From Nitrospira sp. (GTDB lineage Bacteria; Nitrospirota; Nitrospiria; Nitrospirales; Nitrospiraceae), in contig CP060501.1 in NCBI GenBank assembly GCA_024760545.1, positions 3,364,036 to 3,428,035 on the forward strand: a DNA stretch of 64,000 bases, given 5' to 3'. The position numbers were made by a program, and so were the translations under genes. Each line of letters starts with the position of its first letter. Positions within the stretch are counted from its first letter, which is position 1. A model generated the notes under the pieces. The model saw only the letters and a list, made by a program, of their open reading frames with translations. It was not told the DNA's origin and did not search any database. Of the stretch, positions 45,555 through 54,230 are shown piece after piece.

Positions 45555-46130
45555 TCAGGCATACGAGGGCGCGTTGCCGTGCTTCCATTTGATGCTGCAG
45601 CCGATACTGGCCCGTTGCGCGCCATCGACCGGTTTGCCTGCCAGAACTGCCTCGATCGCGTTTCGTAAGTCGCGCCCTGTGACAGGTCGGTTGTTTCCAG
45701 GACGGCTGTCGTCGGGTTGGCCGCGATATACCAACCTCCGGTCATAATTGAAGAGATAGAAGTCCGGCGTGCAGGCGGCTTGATAGGCTTTTGCGACTTC
45801 TTGGGTCTCGTCGTGGCAGAATGGAAATGTAAGGTCCAAACGTTGGGCCATTTCTTTGAGTTTTGGCGGCGCATCGTCGGGATATCCGACCGCGTCGTTG
45901 CTGCTGATGGCCAGAATGCCCAAGCCTGTCTCCAGATAGTCTCGCCCAATCTTTGCGATTTCCTGCTCGATATGCACCACGTACGGACAATGTCTGCAGA
46001 TAAACATGATCAGGAGCGCGGTTTTCTCGGCAAATGAGTCGAGCGAATAGACCTGCCCCTTCACCACATCGTGTAGGGAAAACGGCGGTGCAACTGTTCC
46101 CAAGGGGAGCATAACGGATGGTATTGCCAC
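45555..46130 (-). CDS. Thioredoxin-fold protein (AhpC/TSA-like)
   Basis: This protein of about 191 residues has a redox-like CRHCPYV motif, preceded by FAEKTALLIMFI, and the family start MLPLGTVAPPFSL. CxxC within RHCPYV matches a family of thioredoxin-like proteins common in environmental bacteria. I prefer GTG 46130, which matches the family start and has GGAAGG upstream. The frame is open to 46229. It is a likely cytosolic disulfide or peroxide-linked protein. The substrate is unknown. Confidence 0.82.
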   Translation of the reverse strand: MAIPSVMLPLGTVAPPFSLHDVVKGQVYSLDSFAEKTALLIMFICRHCPYVVHIEQEIAKIGRDYLETGLGILAISSNDAVGYPDDAPPKLKEMAQRLDLTFPFCHDETQEVAKAYQAACTPDFYLFNYDRRLVYRGQPDDSRPGNNRPVTGRDLRNAIEAVLAGKPVDGAQRASIGCSIKWKHGNAPSYA

Positions 46131-46328
46131 GATGGTCGTCCTTCCCAACAGTTGTAGGGGAGAAGATGCCGCATTGTCTGTAATAGCGTCAAGTGCCCGG
46201 CGACTGGAATGGAAGGTTTCTTGCGCCATGGATGAGGTGGAGGATAAGCTTCCTATGCGTCTTCTTAGTACGGCGGGCGAAGAGGGGATGGTTGTGGGTA
46301 GACAGGCGAGAAAAGAGGGGGGTGACGC

Positions 46329-47051
46329 ATGGTCGTTATTGGGCTACTGGTCCTGCTTGGATTTCCGGTTGTGGTGCAGGCCTATGATGAACCGAAGCCG
46401 GAGATACCGTCCTTGACGGTCAGTGAAACCGGGATACTGGCACTTGCTCCGGATACGGCGTTCGTCACCTTCGGCCTGGAGACTCCAGGTAAATCGCTTG
46501 CTGAGGCCCAACGTCGGAATGCCGCCGTCATGAGCAAAGTCATGGACCAGTTTCGGGATTTGCAGATCGAGAAGGAGCGGATTCAAACCTCGTCATTTAC
46601 GGTGACACCACAGTATCGACCGCCGTCCACCCGTCCCGCCCCAGCGCCGCCTGCTACTCCAGAAATCGTCGGCTACATCGTCAGCAACATGGTGACAGTG
46701 GAAATCCGAGCCCTCGACAAAGCCGGTACGATCATCGAGGAAGTCTTGAAGGCCGGCGCAAACAGCTTTCAGGGGTTACATTGGGGATTGCGCGACGAAC
46801 AACCGGTACGGCTCAGCGCATTGAAACAGGCGGCCGTCAAGGCGCGTGAAAAAGCAGCAGTCCTGAGCGAGACGTTACACGTGAAACTCGTACGGGTTTT
46901 GTCGGTGAGCGAGGGTGGCCATGTCGTCCGGCCTGCGGCTCACGTGGCACGCATGGCTCTGGAAACTCACGCAGGTTATGTGCCGATCTCGGCAGGCGAG
47001 CTGAAGGTCGAGGCGTCGGTGACGCTGGTCTACGAAATCGCTCCGAATTGA
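46329..47051 (+). CDS. Secreted SIMPL domain (DUF541) protein
   Basis: This 240-residue protein has a short signal peptide (to about VQAYD), then the SIMPL domain: LTVSETGILALAPDTAFVTFGL, KERIQTSSFTVTPQY, ANSFQGLHWGLRD and the closing VEASVTLVYEI. It is probably periplasmic. The family function is unclear. The start ATG 46329 follows a G-rich tract. An earlier start is possible. It is convergent with the WD40 gene, ten bases away. Confidence 0.88.
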   Translation: MVVIGLLVLLGFPVVVQAYDEPKPEIPSLTVSETGILALAPDTAFVTFGLETPGKSLAEAQRRNAAVMSKVMDQFRDLQIEKERIQTSSFTVTPQYRPPSTRPAPAPPATPEIVGYIVSNMVTVEIRALDKAGTIIEEVLKAGANSFQGLHWGLRDEQPVRLSALKQAAVKAREKAAVLSETLHVKLVRVLSVSEGGHVVRPAAHVARMALETHAGYVPISAGELKVEASVTLVYEIAPN

Positions 47052-47061
47052 GCACGGGCCT

Positions 47062-48156
47062 TTATTCCACCGCCGCCGGTCCCCCTTCCCACAGCTTGAC
47101 CGTGCGGTCCCATGAGCCGCTGGCGAGGCGTTTGCCGTCGGGGGAAAAAGCCAGACCCCGGACTCCACCACTGTGGCCTTTCACGGTGCGGAAATTCCGG
47201 CCGGTGGCCAAATCCCAAAACTTAATCGTCTGATCGTCGCTGGCGCTCACCAAGACCTTTCCGTCCGGCGACACCGCAAGATTCCGAACCCAACCCTTGT
47301 GGCCGGTGAGGGTTTTTTTCTCGACCACGTTCGGCATCTCGAACAGCTTGATGGTGGTGTCTCGGCTGCCCGTGATCAACAGTTTTGCGTCCGGAGTAAA
47401 GATCATGGCACCGATCCAGTAGTCCATCGGTTTTTGGAATCCGCCGTCATCCTCGACAAAGTAACCGCGAGTCTCGGTGGAATCTAACTCGTCTCGCCGC
47501 CAATGGGCGTTGTGGAGAATCTTTTCCTCGCCGCTCGGGAGCACTTCCCACACCTTGATTTTCCCGATGTCGGTTCCGCTGGCGAGATGAATGCCGTCCG
47601 GTGAAAACGCCACGCAGACCGACCAGTGGTGGTCGTACTCATCCTTTCCGAGCAATGTCATCAGCTCGGTGCCGGTGGTCACTTCCCAAATCTTGATGTC
47701 TTTGTTATGGCTCCCGCGCGCGAGCATGAGGCCGTCCGGCGAGAGCGAGAGGCTGCAGACATTATGATCGTAACGTGTGAACAGCAGCTTCATCGGCTCG
47801 CCGGTCTTACCATTCCATAACCGGATGGTGCGGTCCTCACTCCCGGTGGCGAGGAGCTGCCCGTCCGGCGTGAAGACGATGGCACGAATGTCGTGGGTGT
47901 GGCCCCGAAGGGAGCGCAGTAGCCGGCCGGTTTCGATATCCCACATACGCACGAGGCGTTCGGCGCCGCCGCTGGCGAGTGTCGATCCATCGGGTGAAAA
48001 GGCGACTGCCCAGACTCCATGCGAATGGCCGCGGAACGTTTTCACTTCCCGGCAATCGGTCGTCCAGTATTCTACGAAATCGACGGCAGGCACAGGTGCG
48101 GCCGCCGTTTCAGAGGAAGCATTCACCAGCGAAGAGGTCATCGTCGGCTCCAACAT
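47062..48156 (-). CDS. WD40 repeat protein
   Basis: This 364-residue protein consists of about seven WD40 repeats, seen as recurrent SPDGxxLASG and xxxVRMWDIETG units (for example AVAFSPDGSTLASG, IKVWEVLPSG, TIKFWDLATG). It forms a beta-propeller, probably a protein-interaction platform. No signal peptide is evident. The start ATG 48156 is used; Met at 48141 is an alternative. It is divergent from the HExxH protein gene. Confidence 0.9.
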   Translation of the reverse strand: MLEPTMTSSLVNASSETAAAPVPAVDFVEYWTTDCREVKTFRGHSHGVWAVAFSPDGSTLASGGAERLVRMWDIETGRLLRSLRGHTHDIRAIVFTPDGQLLATGSEDRTIRLWNGKTGEPMKLLFTRYDHNVCSLSLSPDGLMLARGSHNKDIKIWEVTTGTELMTLLGKDEYDHHWSVCVAFSPDGIHLASGTDIGKIKVWEVLPSGEEKILHNAHWRRDELDSTETRGYFVEDDGGFQKPMDYWIGAMIFTPDAKLLITGSRDTTIKLFEMPNVVEKKTLTGHKGWVRNLAVSPDGKVLVSASDDQTIKFWDLATGRNFRTVKGHSGGVRGLAFSPDGKRLASGSWDRTVKLWEGGPAAVE

Positions 48157-48301
48157 CGGTAATCTTCTTTTCTTGGCCGCCTGGTCCTTGATTGGCCATC
48201 AGCCCGGCCAGTATAATTCCCTCGGTTATTTGGATCGTAAGAGATGCCTCGCGGCCAAGTCAAGCCGACGGTGGTCTTCTCGAGCCGCCAAGGGTTCTCC
48301 C

Positions 48302-49300
48302 ATGGAAATTAGATTCCAACCAGCCTTGCTTCAGGAAGTGATCGACTCGTTCGTCGAGAAGACGGAACGGGAAGGCGATCCGACATACTACAAGGAATTC
48401 CATGAACATGCCGACCCGATTTACGAGAAGTTTATCCTCGAAGACCGGGAAGCGGAGTTCAAAAAGTTGTATCAATATCTTTTCGGCATTTGGGGGTTTT
48501 CGGATATCGTCCGCGATTCGTTCAACGAGTATCCGCTGTTGAAGCAGAAGGTGGGGATTGTCCTCGTCAAAGGTGTATTGAAAGAAGATCAGGAAGGTGT
48601 CGACATTCTCCGGAAATGGGGGTCGGTCGAAAAAGACCTGGCCAAAGAGTTTGAGGAGAAGGGAATGAAAGGTGTGGGGATTAAGTTGATTCCCCGCCGA
48701 TTTTACGATCCGGCGCTGACCCGCTATTGCCGCCACGAGTTGATGCACATCTCCGACATGATCGATCCGCTGTTCGGATACGATCCGGATACCAAGATTG
48801 GACAGAACCCCGGCGAAGAGACGTTGATCTTGCAGCGCTATCGTATCCTTTGGAGTTTGAGCGTGGATAGTCGATTGGTTGCAGCGGGCAAGGAGCCCAT
48901 GCTGAGCAAGGAGGATCGATTCAAGGAATTCCGGTCCTGGTACCGAAAAATTCCACCTCCTCAATTGAAAGCGGTATTCGAGGGGCTCTGGCAGACCTCG
49001 TACTTCACGCACTCGGAGTTGATCGAAATGGCTGCCGACACACTTCGTGTGATGGATCGAGCCGTGGATGTGGAAGGCGGCGAGGTTCCGGAAACCGAAA
49101 ATAAGATCATGCTCATGCCCGGGTTTCCATGCCCGTTGTGCCGGTTTCCCACGTATTCCTGGGTGGAGGATATGCAGACGAAATTGGAGCCGTACGTGCT
49201 CGACTTTATTCGCGAGAATCACCCAGGGTGGGATGTGGAATTTGGGGCCTGTGATCGCTGTGTTGAGGTGTATAAGTTGCGTGCCGATGGGGTGATGTAG
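48302..49300 (+). CDS. HExxH-motif protein with zinc ribbon, unknown function
   Basis: This 332-residue protein has HELMH at 145-149 (zinc metalloprotease-type HExxH), followed by SDMIDPLFGY, and a later HSELIEMAAD that could give a further ligand. The C-terminus holds a Cys pair set, CPLC (277-280) and CDRC (317-320), resembling a zinc ribbon. No signal peptide is visible. It stands at the head of the NapF-TorD-NxrC genes, so a maturation or processing role is possible. The frame is open upstream to 47777, but that part is antisense to the WD40 gene. AAGGG precedes ATG 48302. Confidence 0.75.
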   Translation: MEIRFQPALLQEVIDSFVEKTEREGDPTYYKEFHEHADPIYEKFILEDREAEFKKLYQYLFGIWGFSDIVRDSFNEYPLLKQKVGIVLVKGVLKEDQEGVDILRKWGSVEKDLAKEFEEKGMKGVGIKLIPRRFYDPALTRYCRHELMHISDMIDPLFGYDPDTKIGQNPGEETLILQRYRILWSLSVDSRLVAAGKEPMLSKEDRFKEFRSWYRKIPPPQLKAVFEGLWQTSYFTHSELIEMAADTLRVMDRAVDVEGGEVPETENKIMLMPGFPCPLCRFPTYSWVEDMQTKLEPYVLDFIRENHPGWDVEFGACDRCVEVYKLRADGVM

Positions 49301-49305
49301 GTGCG

Positions 49306-49423
49306 GAGGGTGAAAAAGGCCGCCGGCTGCGTTCTCGGCTCGCAAGGATCCTCAACGTACCTCCGAAGGTACGCCTGCGGTCCTTGCCTTATCGCTGGTT
49401 GCCGAACGACCTTTTTGACCCTC
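49306..49423. repeat. Dispersed intergenic repeat, copy A
   Basis: GAGGGTGAAAAAGG at the left end and CCTTTTTGACCCTC at the right end are near-perfect terminal inverted repeats. Inside is a hairpin CGTACCT-CCGA-AGGTACG (49356-49373) nested within GCAAGGA/TCCTTGC. The core words GTTCTCG, CGC and CTCAACGTAC recur in copy B at 56498; copy C shares CGTTCTCGCGTCGCTCA with B. It fills the gap between two genes and can fold into a long stem. Confidence 0.8.
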
Positions 49424-49442
49424 ATCTAAGGAATCCACGCCC

Positions 49443-50045
49443 GTGGCAACCAATCCTGCATACGGCCGGCGAGACTTCTTGAAGGATTCGGTCTTTTCGA
49501 CTGTCAGAGCTGCGCACGAACTTGTCAAACAGTCCGATGGTCTCCCTGCGGAGCCGGTCCCATCGCCGGTTCGTATTGATTGGTTGCGCCCCCCCGGCGC
49601 CGTGTCAGAACAACTTTTTCTGGAGCGCTGTACGAAGTGCAATGATTGTGTCACGGCCTGTCCCCCCGGCGCGATCGTTACCCAACCCCAAGACGGTACC
49701 CCGGTGCTGTTCGCCGATCAATCACCCTGCCTTCTGTGCGAGGACTTTCCCTGCATCGCAGCCTGTCGAGCAGACGCGCTCTTGCCGGTCGAGGGAATCA
49801 ACCACGTTCACATGGGAATCGCTGCGGTGTCACATCGGCTCTGCACGGCCGGTCAGGGATGCCACGCGTGCGTGTCGAAGTGTCCGACAGACGCCCTGGT
49901 AATGGATTTTCAATCGTTGCATCTGGCCGTGGTACAGGAGGCCTGTGTCGGGTGCGGAATGTGTGAGATGGTCTGCAAGACCGTCAACGACCATGTCGCA
50001 ATCCGCGTGGTGCCATCAAGGCATCTGGCAAGGGCTGATTCATAA
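49443..50045 (+). CDS. NapF/NapG-like ferredoxin with four Cys clusters
   Basis: This 200-residue iron-sulfur protein has Cys groups CTKCNDCVTACP, CLLCEDFPCIAAC, CTAGQGCHACVSKCP and CVGCGMCEMVC, fitting up to four 4Fe-4S clusters. A twin-arginine motif YGRRDFLKD lies near the N-terminus, but the hydrophobic stretch behind it is weak, so export is uncertain. It starts with GTG 49443. Its neighbours (TorD, NxrC) link it to maturation of or electron transfer from a molybdoenzyme. Confidence 0.85.
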   Translation: MATNPAYGRRDFLKDSVFSTVRAAHELVKQSDGLPAEPVPSPVRIDWLRPPGAVSEQLFLERCTKCNDCVTACPPGAIVTQPQDGTPVLFADQSPCLLCEDFPCIAACRADALLPVEGINHVHMGIAAVSHRLCTAGQGCHACVSKCPTDALVMDFQSLHLAVVQEACVGCGMCEMVCKTVNDHVAIRVVPSRHLARADS

Positions 50046-50110
50046 TGACGTCCCTTCGGCGAGATCATTCTGGAGGATATTCCAATTCACAATATCGAAC
50101 CAATTCACCC

Positions 50111-50142
50111 TTGACTTCGTACGGCTCATTTCATATACATAC
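50111..50142 (+). promoter_or_regulatory. Predicted sigma70 promoter upstream of the TorD/NxrC genes
   Basis: TTGACT (50111-50116) and TATACA (50134-50139) are spaced 17 bases apart. The 15-mer ATTTCATATACATAC (50128-50142) is identical to the -10 region at 14363-14377. It lies in the 157 bp gap before the TorD-type gene. Confidence 0.65.
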
Positions 50143-50202
50143 ATGGCTCTGTTGCGTCACCTTTTTCGGTTGGGCCAACAGGGCGGCTAGGAGACGATCG
50201 CT

Positions 50203-51174
50203 ATGACTAGTCAACAGCCGATGCAAGAGGTATCTGCATCTGCAACCGCCACACTGTCGACCCCCTCCACCATCAAGGATTCCCCAGCTGTCGAACGTGC
50301 GCTGAACCGCAGTAAAATCTATCTGCTGATCTCCTGGAGTCTCCTGTATCCGGAGGATGAGGAGTTTCTCGATTATCTCAGGTGCGGGGAGTTTGTGGAT
50401 GATGGTCGGACCGCCCTCGATGCTTTAGAGGCTGCCATTGGCCCCGAGAGCAGCGAACGAGCCAAGGGAAAGTTGGGCTTGCTCAAGAAGCAGTTGGCGC
50501 GGGTGGAGAGCCTGATCGCTTCCGAGTGTGTCAATTGGCAGCTGAGCGATCTGCAGTCCGAGCATCGCCGAGTGTTCAGCAATGTCATTACCCTCGATTG
50601 CCCTCCCTACGAAACCCTCTTCGGAAATGACCACGTGTTTGCTCAATCCCATGTGATGGGGGATATTTCAGGGTTTTACAAGGCTTTCGGAGTCGAATTG
50701 TCCAAGGATATTCATGAGCGACTGGACCACCTCAGCGTTGAATTCGAGTTCATGCACTTCCTTGCCTACAAAGAGTCCTATTCGCGCTGCCACGATGTGA
50801 TCGAGAAGACACAGATTGTGGTCGATGCGCAGAAGAAATTTGTCAAGAATCATATCGGCCGATGGGTCCCGCTGTTCTGTCGCATGCTGACGAAGAAAGC
50901 GGACTCCGGTCTCTTCAAATTGGTGGCCGATATGACCGCCGATTGGATGGATTTTGAGACGGCGTTTTTAGGCGTCACCCCTCAGCCGTATACGGAAACC
51001 GATTATCGTCCGGCGACGTTCAGCTCTCCTGAAGGCCAGACGTATGAATGTGGCGCACAGGATCAGGGGAACGAATTGACTATGTTGCTGAACGAAGTCG
51101 GAGCGCAATCGTTCATGGACGTGAAAGAAAAAGACAAGGGTAACGAAGAAGAGGGACCTTCGGGTACCGCCTAA
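50203..51174 (+). CDS. TorD/NarJ-type molybdoenzyme chaperone
   Basis: This 323-residue all-helical protein carries the TorD family signature around LDCPPYETLFG and SHVMGDISGFYKAFGVE, with DHLSVEFEFMHFLAYKE. Such chaperones bind the Tat signal of a molybdoenzyme and hold it until the cofactor is inserted. The tail (EKDKGNEEEGPSG) is acidic and long compared with short TorD proteins. It precedes an NxrC-like gene, so nitrite oxidoreductase is the likely client. Confidence 0.88.
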   Translation: MTSQQPMQEVSASATATLSTPSTIKDSPAVERALNRSKIYLLISWSLLYPEDEEFLDYLRCGEFVDDGRTALDALEAAIGPESSERAKGKLGLLKKQLARVESLIASECVNWQLSDLQSEHRRVFSNVITLDCPPYETLFGNDHVFAQSHVMGDISGFYKAFGVELSKDIHERLDHLSVEFEFMHFLAYKESYSRCHDVIEKTQIVVDAQKKFVKNHIGRWVPLFCRMLTKKADSGLFKLVADMTADWMDFETAFLGVTPQPYTETDYRPATFSSPEGQTYECGAQDQGNELTMLLNEVGAQSFMDVKEKDKGNEEEGPSGTA

Positions 51175-51240
51175 GCGAATCGATAGTAGCGATATCAGTG
51201 GACGCATTGTTTACAATCATTGAGAGGAGGGAGTAGCATT

Positions 51241-52191
51241 ATGAGAGTAGCGCAGACGACCAACAAGAAATTGGTGTTTGCCATTCTTCTCTCCGCCCTC
51301 ACCGTCGGATTCATGCTGACGTTGGGGCGAGTACCACTGGCCGTCAGTCAACCGGTCACCATACCGGCTAAGACGGTCAAGGGCCCAATCCCGATGGACG
51401 GCGCTAACCCCGTGTGGGAAAGTGTTCCGGGCGTCATTGTTCCGTTGAGTGGTCAGCTGATCACGACGCCGATGCACCCGAATATTTCGGTAAAGTCGGT
51501 ATTCGTCAAAGCCATGACCAACGGCAAAGAGGTTGGGCTGCGTTTAGAGTGGGTTGATCAGACGAAGAATGACACAGCGATTGGCCCGCAGGATTTCCGG
51601 GACCAGGTCGCGGTGATGTTTCCCGTGAACACTGCCGGTGCTCCGCCGTTCCAGTGCATGGGGCAGTCCGGTGGAACAACCAACATCTGGCGTTGGAATG
51701 CCGAATGGCAGAAGGACATCGGAAAGGACAGTGCGGGAATTTGGGATGTGGACGACCAGTATCCCGGCATTTTCTGGGATTATTACTTTGAAGAGCCAGC
51801 CGGTGGCGTCACCTATCCAGACCGCATCGGCCGGAGCCTCGGGCCATTCAATTCCGGCATCTGGTCGGGAAATATCATGTCGGACCCAACGTTGCGCGTG
51901 AGTTCAGTCGAAGATCTCAACGCGAACGGCTTCAGCACGTTGACGACACAAGCTCACCAGGATGTGATCGGTAATGGTGTGTGGGAACCGTCGGGATCCG
52001 TTAAGGGCGGAGGCTACACCGGTCCGACATGGCGCGTGGTCGTCAAACGGACATTGGAAAACGGCGATGCGAACGATATCCAGTTTAAAGCCGGGGCCTC
52101 GGTGCCGATTGCTTTTGCCGTGTGGGATGGTGCCAATATTGAGCGAAACGGCATGAAGTCGCTTTCCACTTGGTTTACGTTGAAGCTGTAG
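51241..52191 (+). CDS. NxrC-like haem-b protein (molybdoenzyme gamma subunit family)
   Basis: This 316-residue protein has a Sec signal peptide (to about AVSQP) and the fold of ethylbenzene dehydrogenase gamma subunit, to which candidate NxrC proteins of Nitrospira belong. Haem-b ligands seem present: Met140 in FQCMGQ and Lys269 in WRVVVKRTL. It should pass electrons from a periplasmic Mo enzyme to cytochrome c. ATG 51241 has AGGAGG ten bases upstream. A terminator follows. Confidence 0.85.
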   Translation: MRVAQTTNKKLVFAILLSALTVGFMLTLGRVPLAVSQPVTIPAKTVKGPIPMDGANPVWESVPGVIVPLSGQLITTPMHPNISVKSVFVKAMTNGKEVGLRLEWVDQTKNDTAIGPQDFRDQVAVMFPVNTAGAPPFQCMGQSGGTTNIWRWNAEWQKDIGKDSAGIWDVDDQYPGIFWDYYFEEPAGGVTYPDRIGRSLGPFNSGIWSGNIMSDPTLRVSSVEDLNANGFSTLTTQAHQDVIGNGVWEPSGSVKGGGYTGPTWRVVVKRTLENGDANDIQFKAGASVPIAFAVWDGANIERNGMKSLSTWFTLKL

Positions 52192-52250
52192 TGATGTGGG
52201 GCGGTTGGCGAGCCGCGCCAATGCCCGACATGTCAGAGAGTTGAACAGAG

Positions 52251-52299
52251 GCCTCGGATCAGTTTCTCGAGTAATAGGGGAGCTGGTCCGAGGCTTTTT
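52251..52299 (+). terminator. Rho-independent terminator
   Basis: GCCTCGGA (52251-52258) pairs with TCCGAGGC (52287-52294), with further pairing inside, and is followed by TTTTTG. It ends the NxrC-like transcript. Confidence 0.9.
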
Positions 52300-52427
52300 G
52301 TTGAGTGCCATATCCGGACTTATCTGTCGTCCGAGGTGTAGGATTGCATTTCACAAAGCGCGGAGGGTATAAGAGAACGGGGTGTCGAAGCTACTGATTT
52401 TCAAGCATAAAAGGACCAATATACGCC

Positions 52428-54206
52428 ATGAAAGTCTCTCTGCTTTTCCCTCCGACGTGGCATCCCTCTCAGCCGTATCTCAGCCTGCCGTCCCTAACGG
52501 GATTTTTGCGCCAGGGTGGGATTTCGGATGTCTCACAGCGCGACCTCGGTATCGAGCTGTTGGACATGGTTTTGACCAGAGACTATGCGGAGGAGGTCTA
52601 TCAACGTTTGATTGCCAAGCAGCGTGAGCTGGAACGGACTCAGAACGGAGAGACAGGGGCAGGCAGTCGGGAGCATTACGTGAAGGTGACCGACTCGCTC
52701 GACCGGTTCTCGTATCTCGTGGACCGTATCGAGCTGGCGAAAGAGACATTGCGGAGCGAAGGGTTCTACGACCCTGATGCCTATCGAGCCAGCCTGTTCA
52801 TGATCGATAAGTGGTTGGAGCTCGTCTCCTCGGTATATTTTCCGACCCGGCTCACGGTTGTGGATAATCAATTTGGGAATTACTCCATCTATTCTTCGAA
52901 AGACCTGATGAGGGTCGTTCGTGACGAAGCGCAGAATCCCTATCTCAGTCTCTTTCGCGACCGATTCATTCCGTCGATCATCAAGAGCCGCCCGGATCTC
53001 ATCGGAGTTTCGATTACCGCCACCTCCCAGATCATCCCCGGTCTGACGCTGTGCCGCTTGATCAAGGAGGCCGCTCCGGATCTTCACCTGACGATCGGTG
53101 GCAGCATCTTCACCCGTCTCGTGGACAACATTCGCCGCTGCCCCAGTCTCTTCGAATTGACCGACGATATCGTGGTGTTTGAGGGTGAAACGGCTCTGCT
53201 GGAATTAGTGAATCAGGTGGCCGGCAAGAAAGATTACAGCAAAGTTCCCAATCTCATTTATCGGCACAATGGGAAGATTACGGTGAACCAACCGTTCTAT
53301 TCTGAAAATGTCAATCAGCTCCCCGCGCCGAATTATGACGGATTCCCCCTGGATCGCTATTTGTCGCCGGAGCCGGTGCTGCCGGTCCAGTTTTCTCGGG
53401 GCTGTTATTACAAGGATTGCGCATTCTGCGCGCTGACGCTCGACCACCAAAACTTCAGACAGAAGGATCCGGGACGGACGATCGAGGAACTGCAATGGTT
53501 GAAGCAGCGCTATGGCGCCCGACATTTCTTTTTCACCGACGAATGCTTTGCGCTGGCACCGACGAAACGGCTCTGCCAACAGATGATTGACAAGCAGCTC
53601 GACATCAAGTGGACGTGCGAGATGCGGTTTGAGAAAAATCTCTCCCGCGAGCTGTTGGCGTCGATGCGGGATGCCGGATGCCTGAAAATCGTCTTCGGAT
53701 TGGAATCCTTCAACCAGCGGATCATGGATTTCATGAAGAAGGGAATCAAGCAAGAATGGGTGCGGCGCGTCGCCGATGACTGTGTGGATCTCGGGATCGC
53801 CGTACATTGCTATATCATCGTCGGATTCCCCACGGAAAAAGAAGAAGAAGCGCTCGAAACCATGAACTTTGTCGTCGAGAACAAGAAACTCAATGGATCA
53901 TACGGGTTTTCGTGTCAGCCCTGCCTGTTTGATTTGGAAAAGGAAGCTCCCATCATGAGCGACCCTGGTGGATACGGGATTCGACGAATCATGCGGCCGT
54001 CGGCGGAAGATTTGAGCCTCGGGTTTTTCTACGAAGTGCAAGAGGGCATGACTCCCGACGAAGCGGAGCGGTTGTATCAGTATGTCTATGAAAGGATCAG
54101 CGAAGTCGTGTGCGAGCTTCCATTCAACTATGCGATGGCGGATGGGCTGCTCTATATCTCAAGAGCTAAAGAAGGGGCTGAACAGGCACCGCTGGCTGCA
54201 CGTTGA
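52428..54206 (+). CDS. B12-binding-domain radical SAM protein
   Basis: This 592-residue protein has a cobalamin-binding-like N-terminal region (IIKSRPDLIGVSITATSQI, LTIGGSIFTRL) and a radical SAM core. The cluster motif is C326-YYKD-C331-AF-C334, in the CX4CX2C spacing used by a B12-radical-SAM subgroup. FFFTDECFAL and GLESFNQRIMDFMKKGI follow the family pattern. Substrate unknown. It may modify a cofactor, lipid or peptide. ATG 52428 follows AAAAGGA. It begins after a terminator, so it has its own promoter. Confidence 0.88.
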   Translation: MKVSLLFPPTWHPSQPYLSLPSLTGFLRQGGISDVSQRDLGIELLDMVLTRDYAEEVYQRLIAKQRELERTQNGETGAGSREHYVKVTDSLDRFSYLVDRIELAKETLRSEGFYDPDAYRASLFMIDKWLELVSSVYFPTRLTVVDNQFGNYSIYSSKDLMRVVRDEAQNPYLSLFRDRFIPSIIKSRPDLIGVSITATSQIIPGLTLCRLIKEAAPDLHLTIGGSIFTRLVDNIRRCPSLFELTDDIVVFEGETALLELVNQVAGKKDYSKVPNLIYRHNGKITVNQPFYSENVNQLPAPNYDGFPLDRYLSPEPVLPVQFSRGCYYKDCAFCALTLDHQNFRQKDPGRTIEELQWLKQRYGARHFFFTDECFALAPTKRLCQQMIDKQLDIKWTCEMRFEKNLSRELLASMRDAGCLKIVFGLESFNQRIMDFMKKGIKQEWVRRVADDCVDLGIAVHCYIIVGFPTEKEEEALETMNFVVENKKLNGSYGFSCQPCLFDLEKEAPIMSDPGGYGIRRIMRPSAEDLSLGFFYEVQEGMTPDEAERLYQYVYERISEVVCELPFNYAMADGLLYISRAKEGAEQAPLAAR

Positions 54207-54230
54207 CCCTATTTTTTTACGGCAGCTATA

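Noticed and set aside
47777-48301. Upstream extension of the HExxH gene frame by 175 codons
   Set aside because: It is antisense to the 5' part of the WD40 gene, shows no protein-like pattern, and a good ATG with a ribosome binding site follows at 48302.
50143-50190. Fifteen-codon leader peptide before the TorD gene
   Set aside because: Its ATG lies before the expected transcription start of the promoter at 50111-50139 and there is no ribosome binding site.
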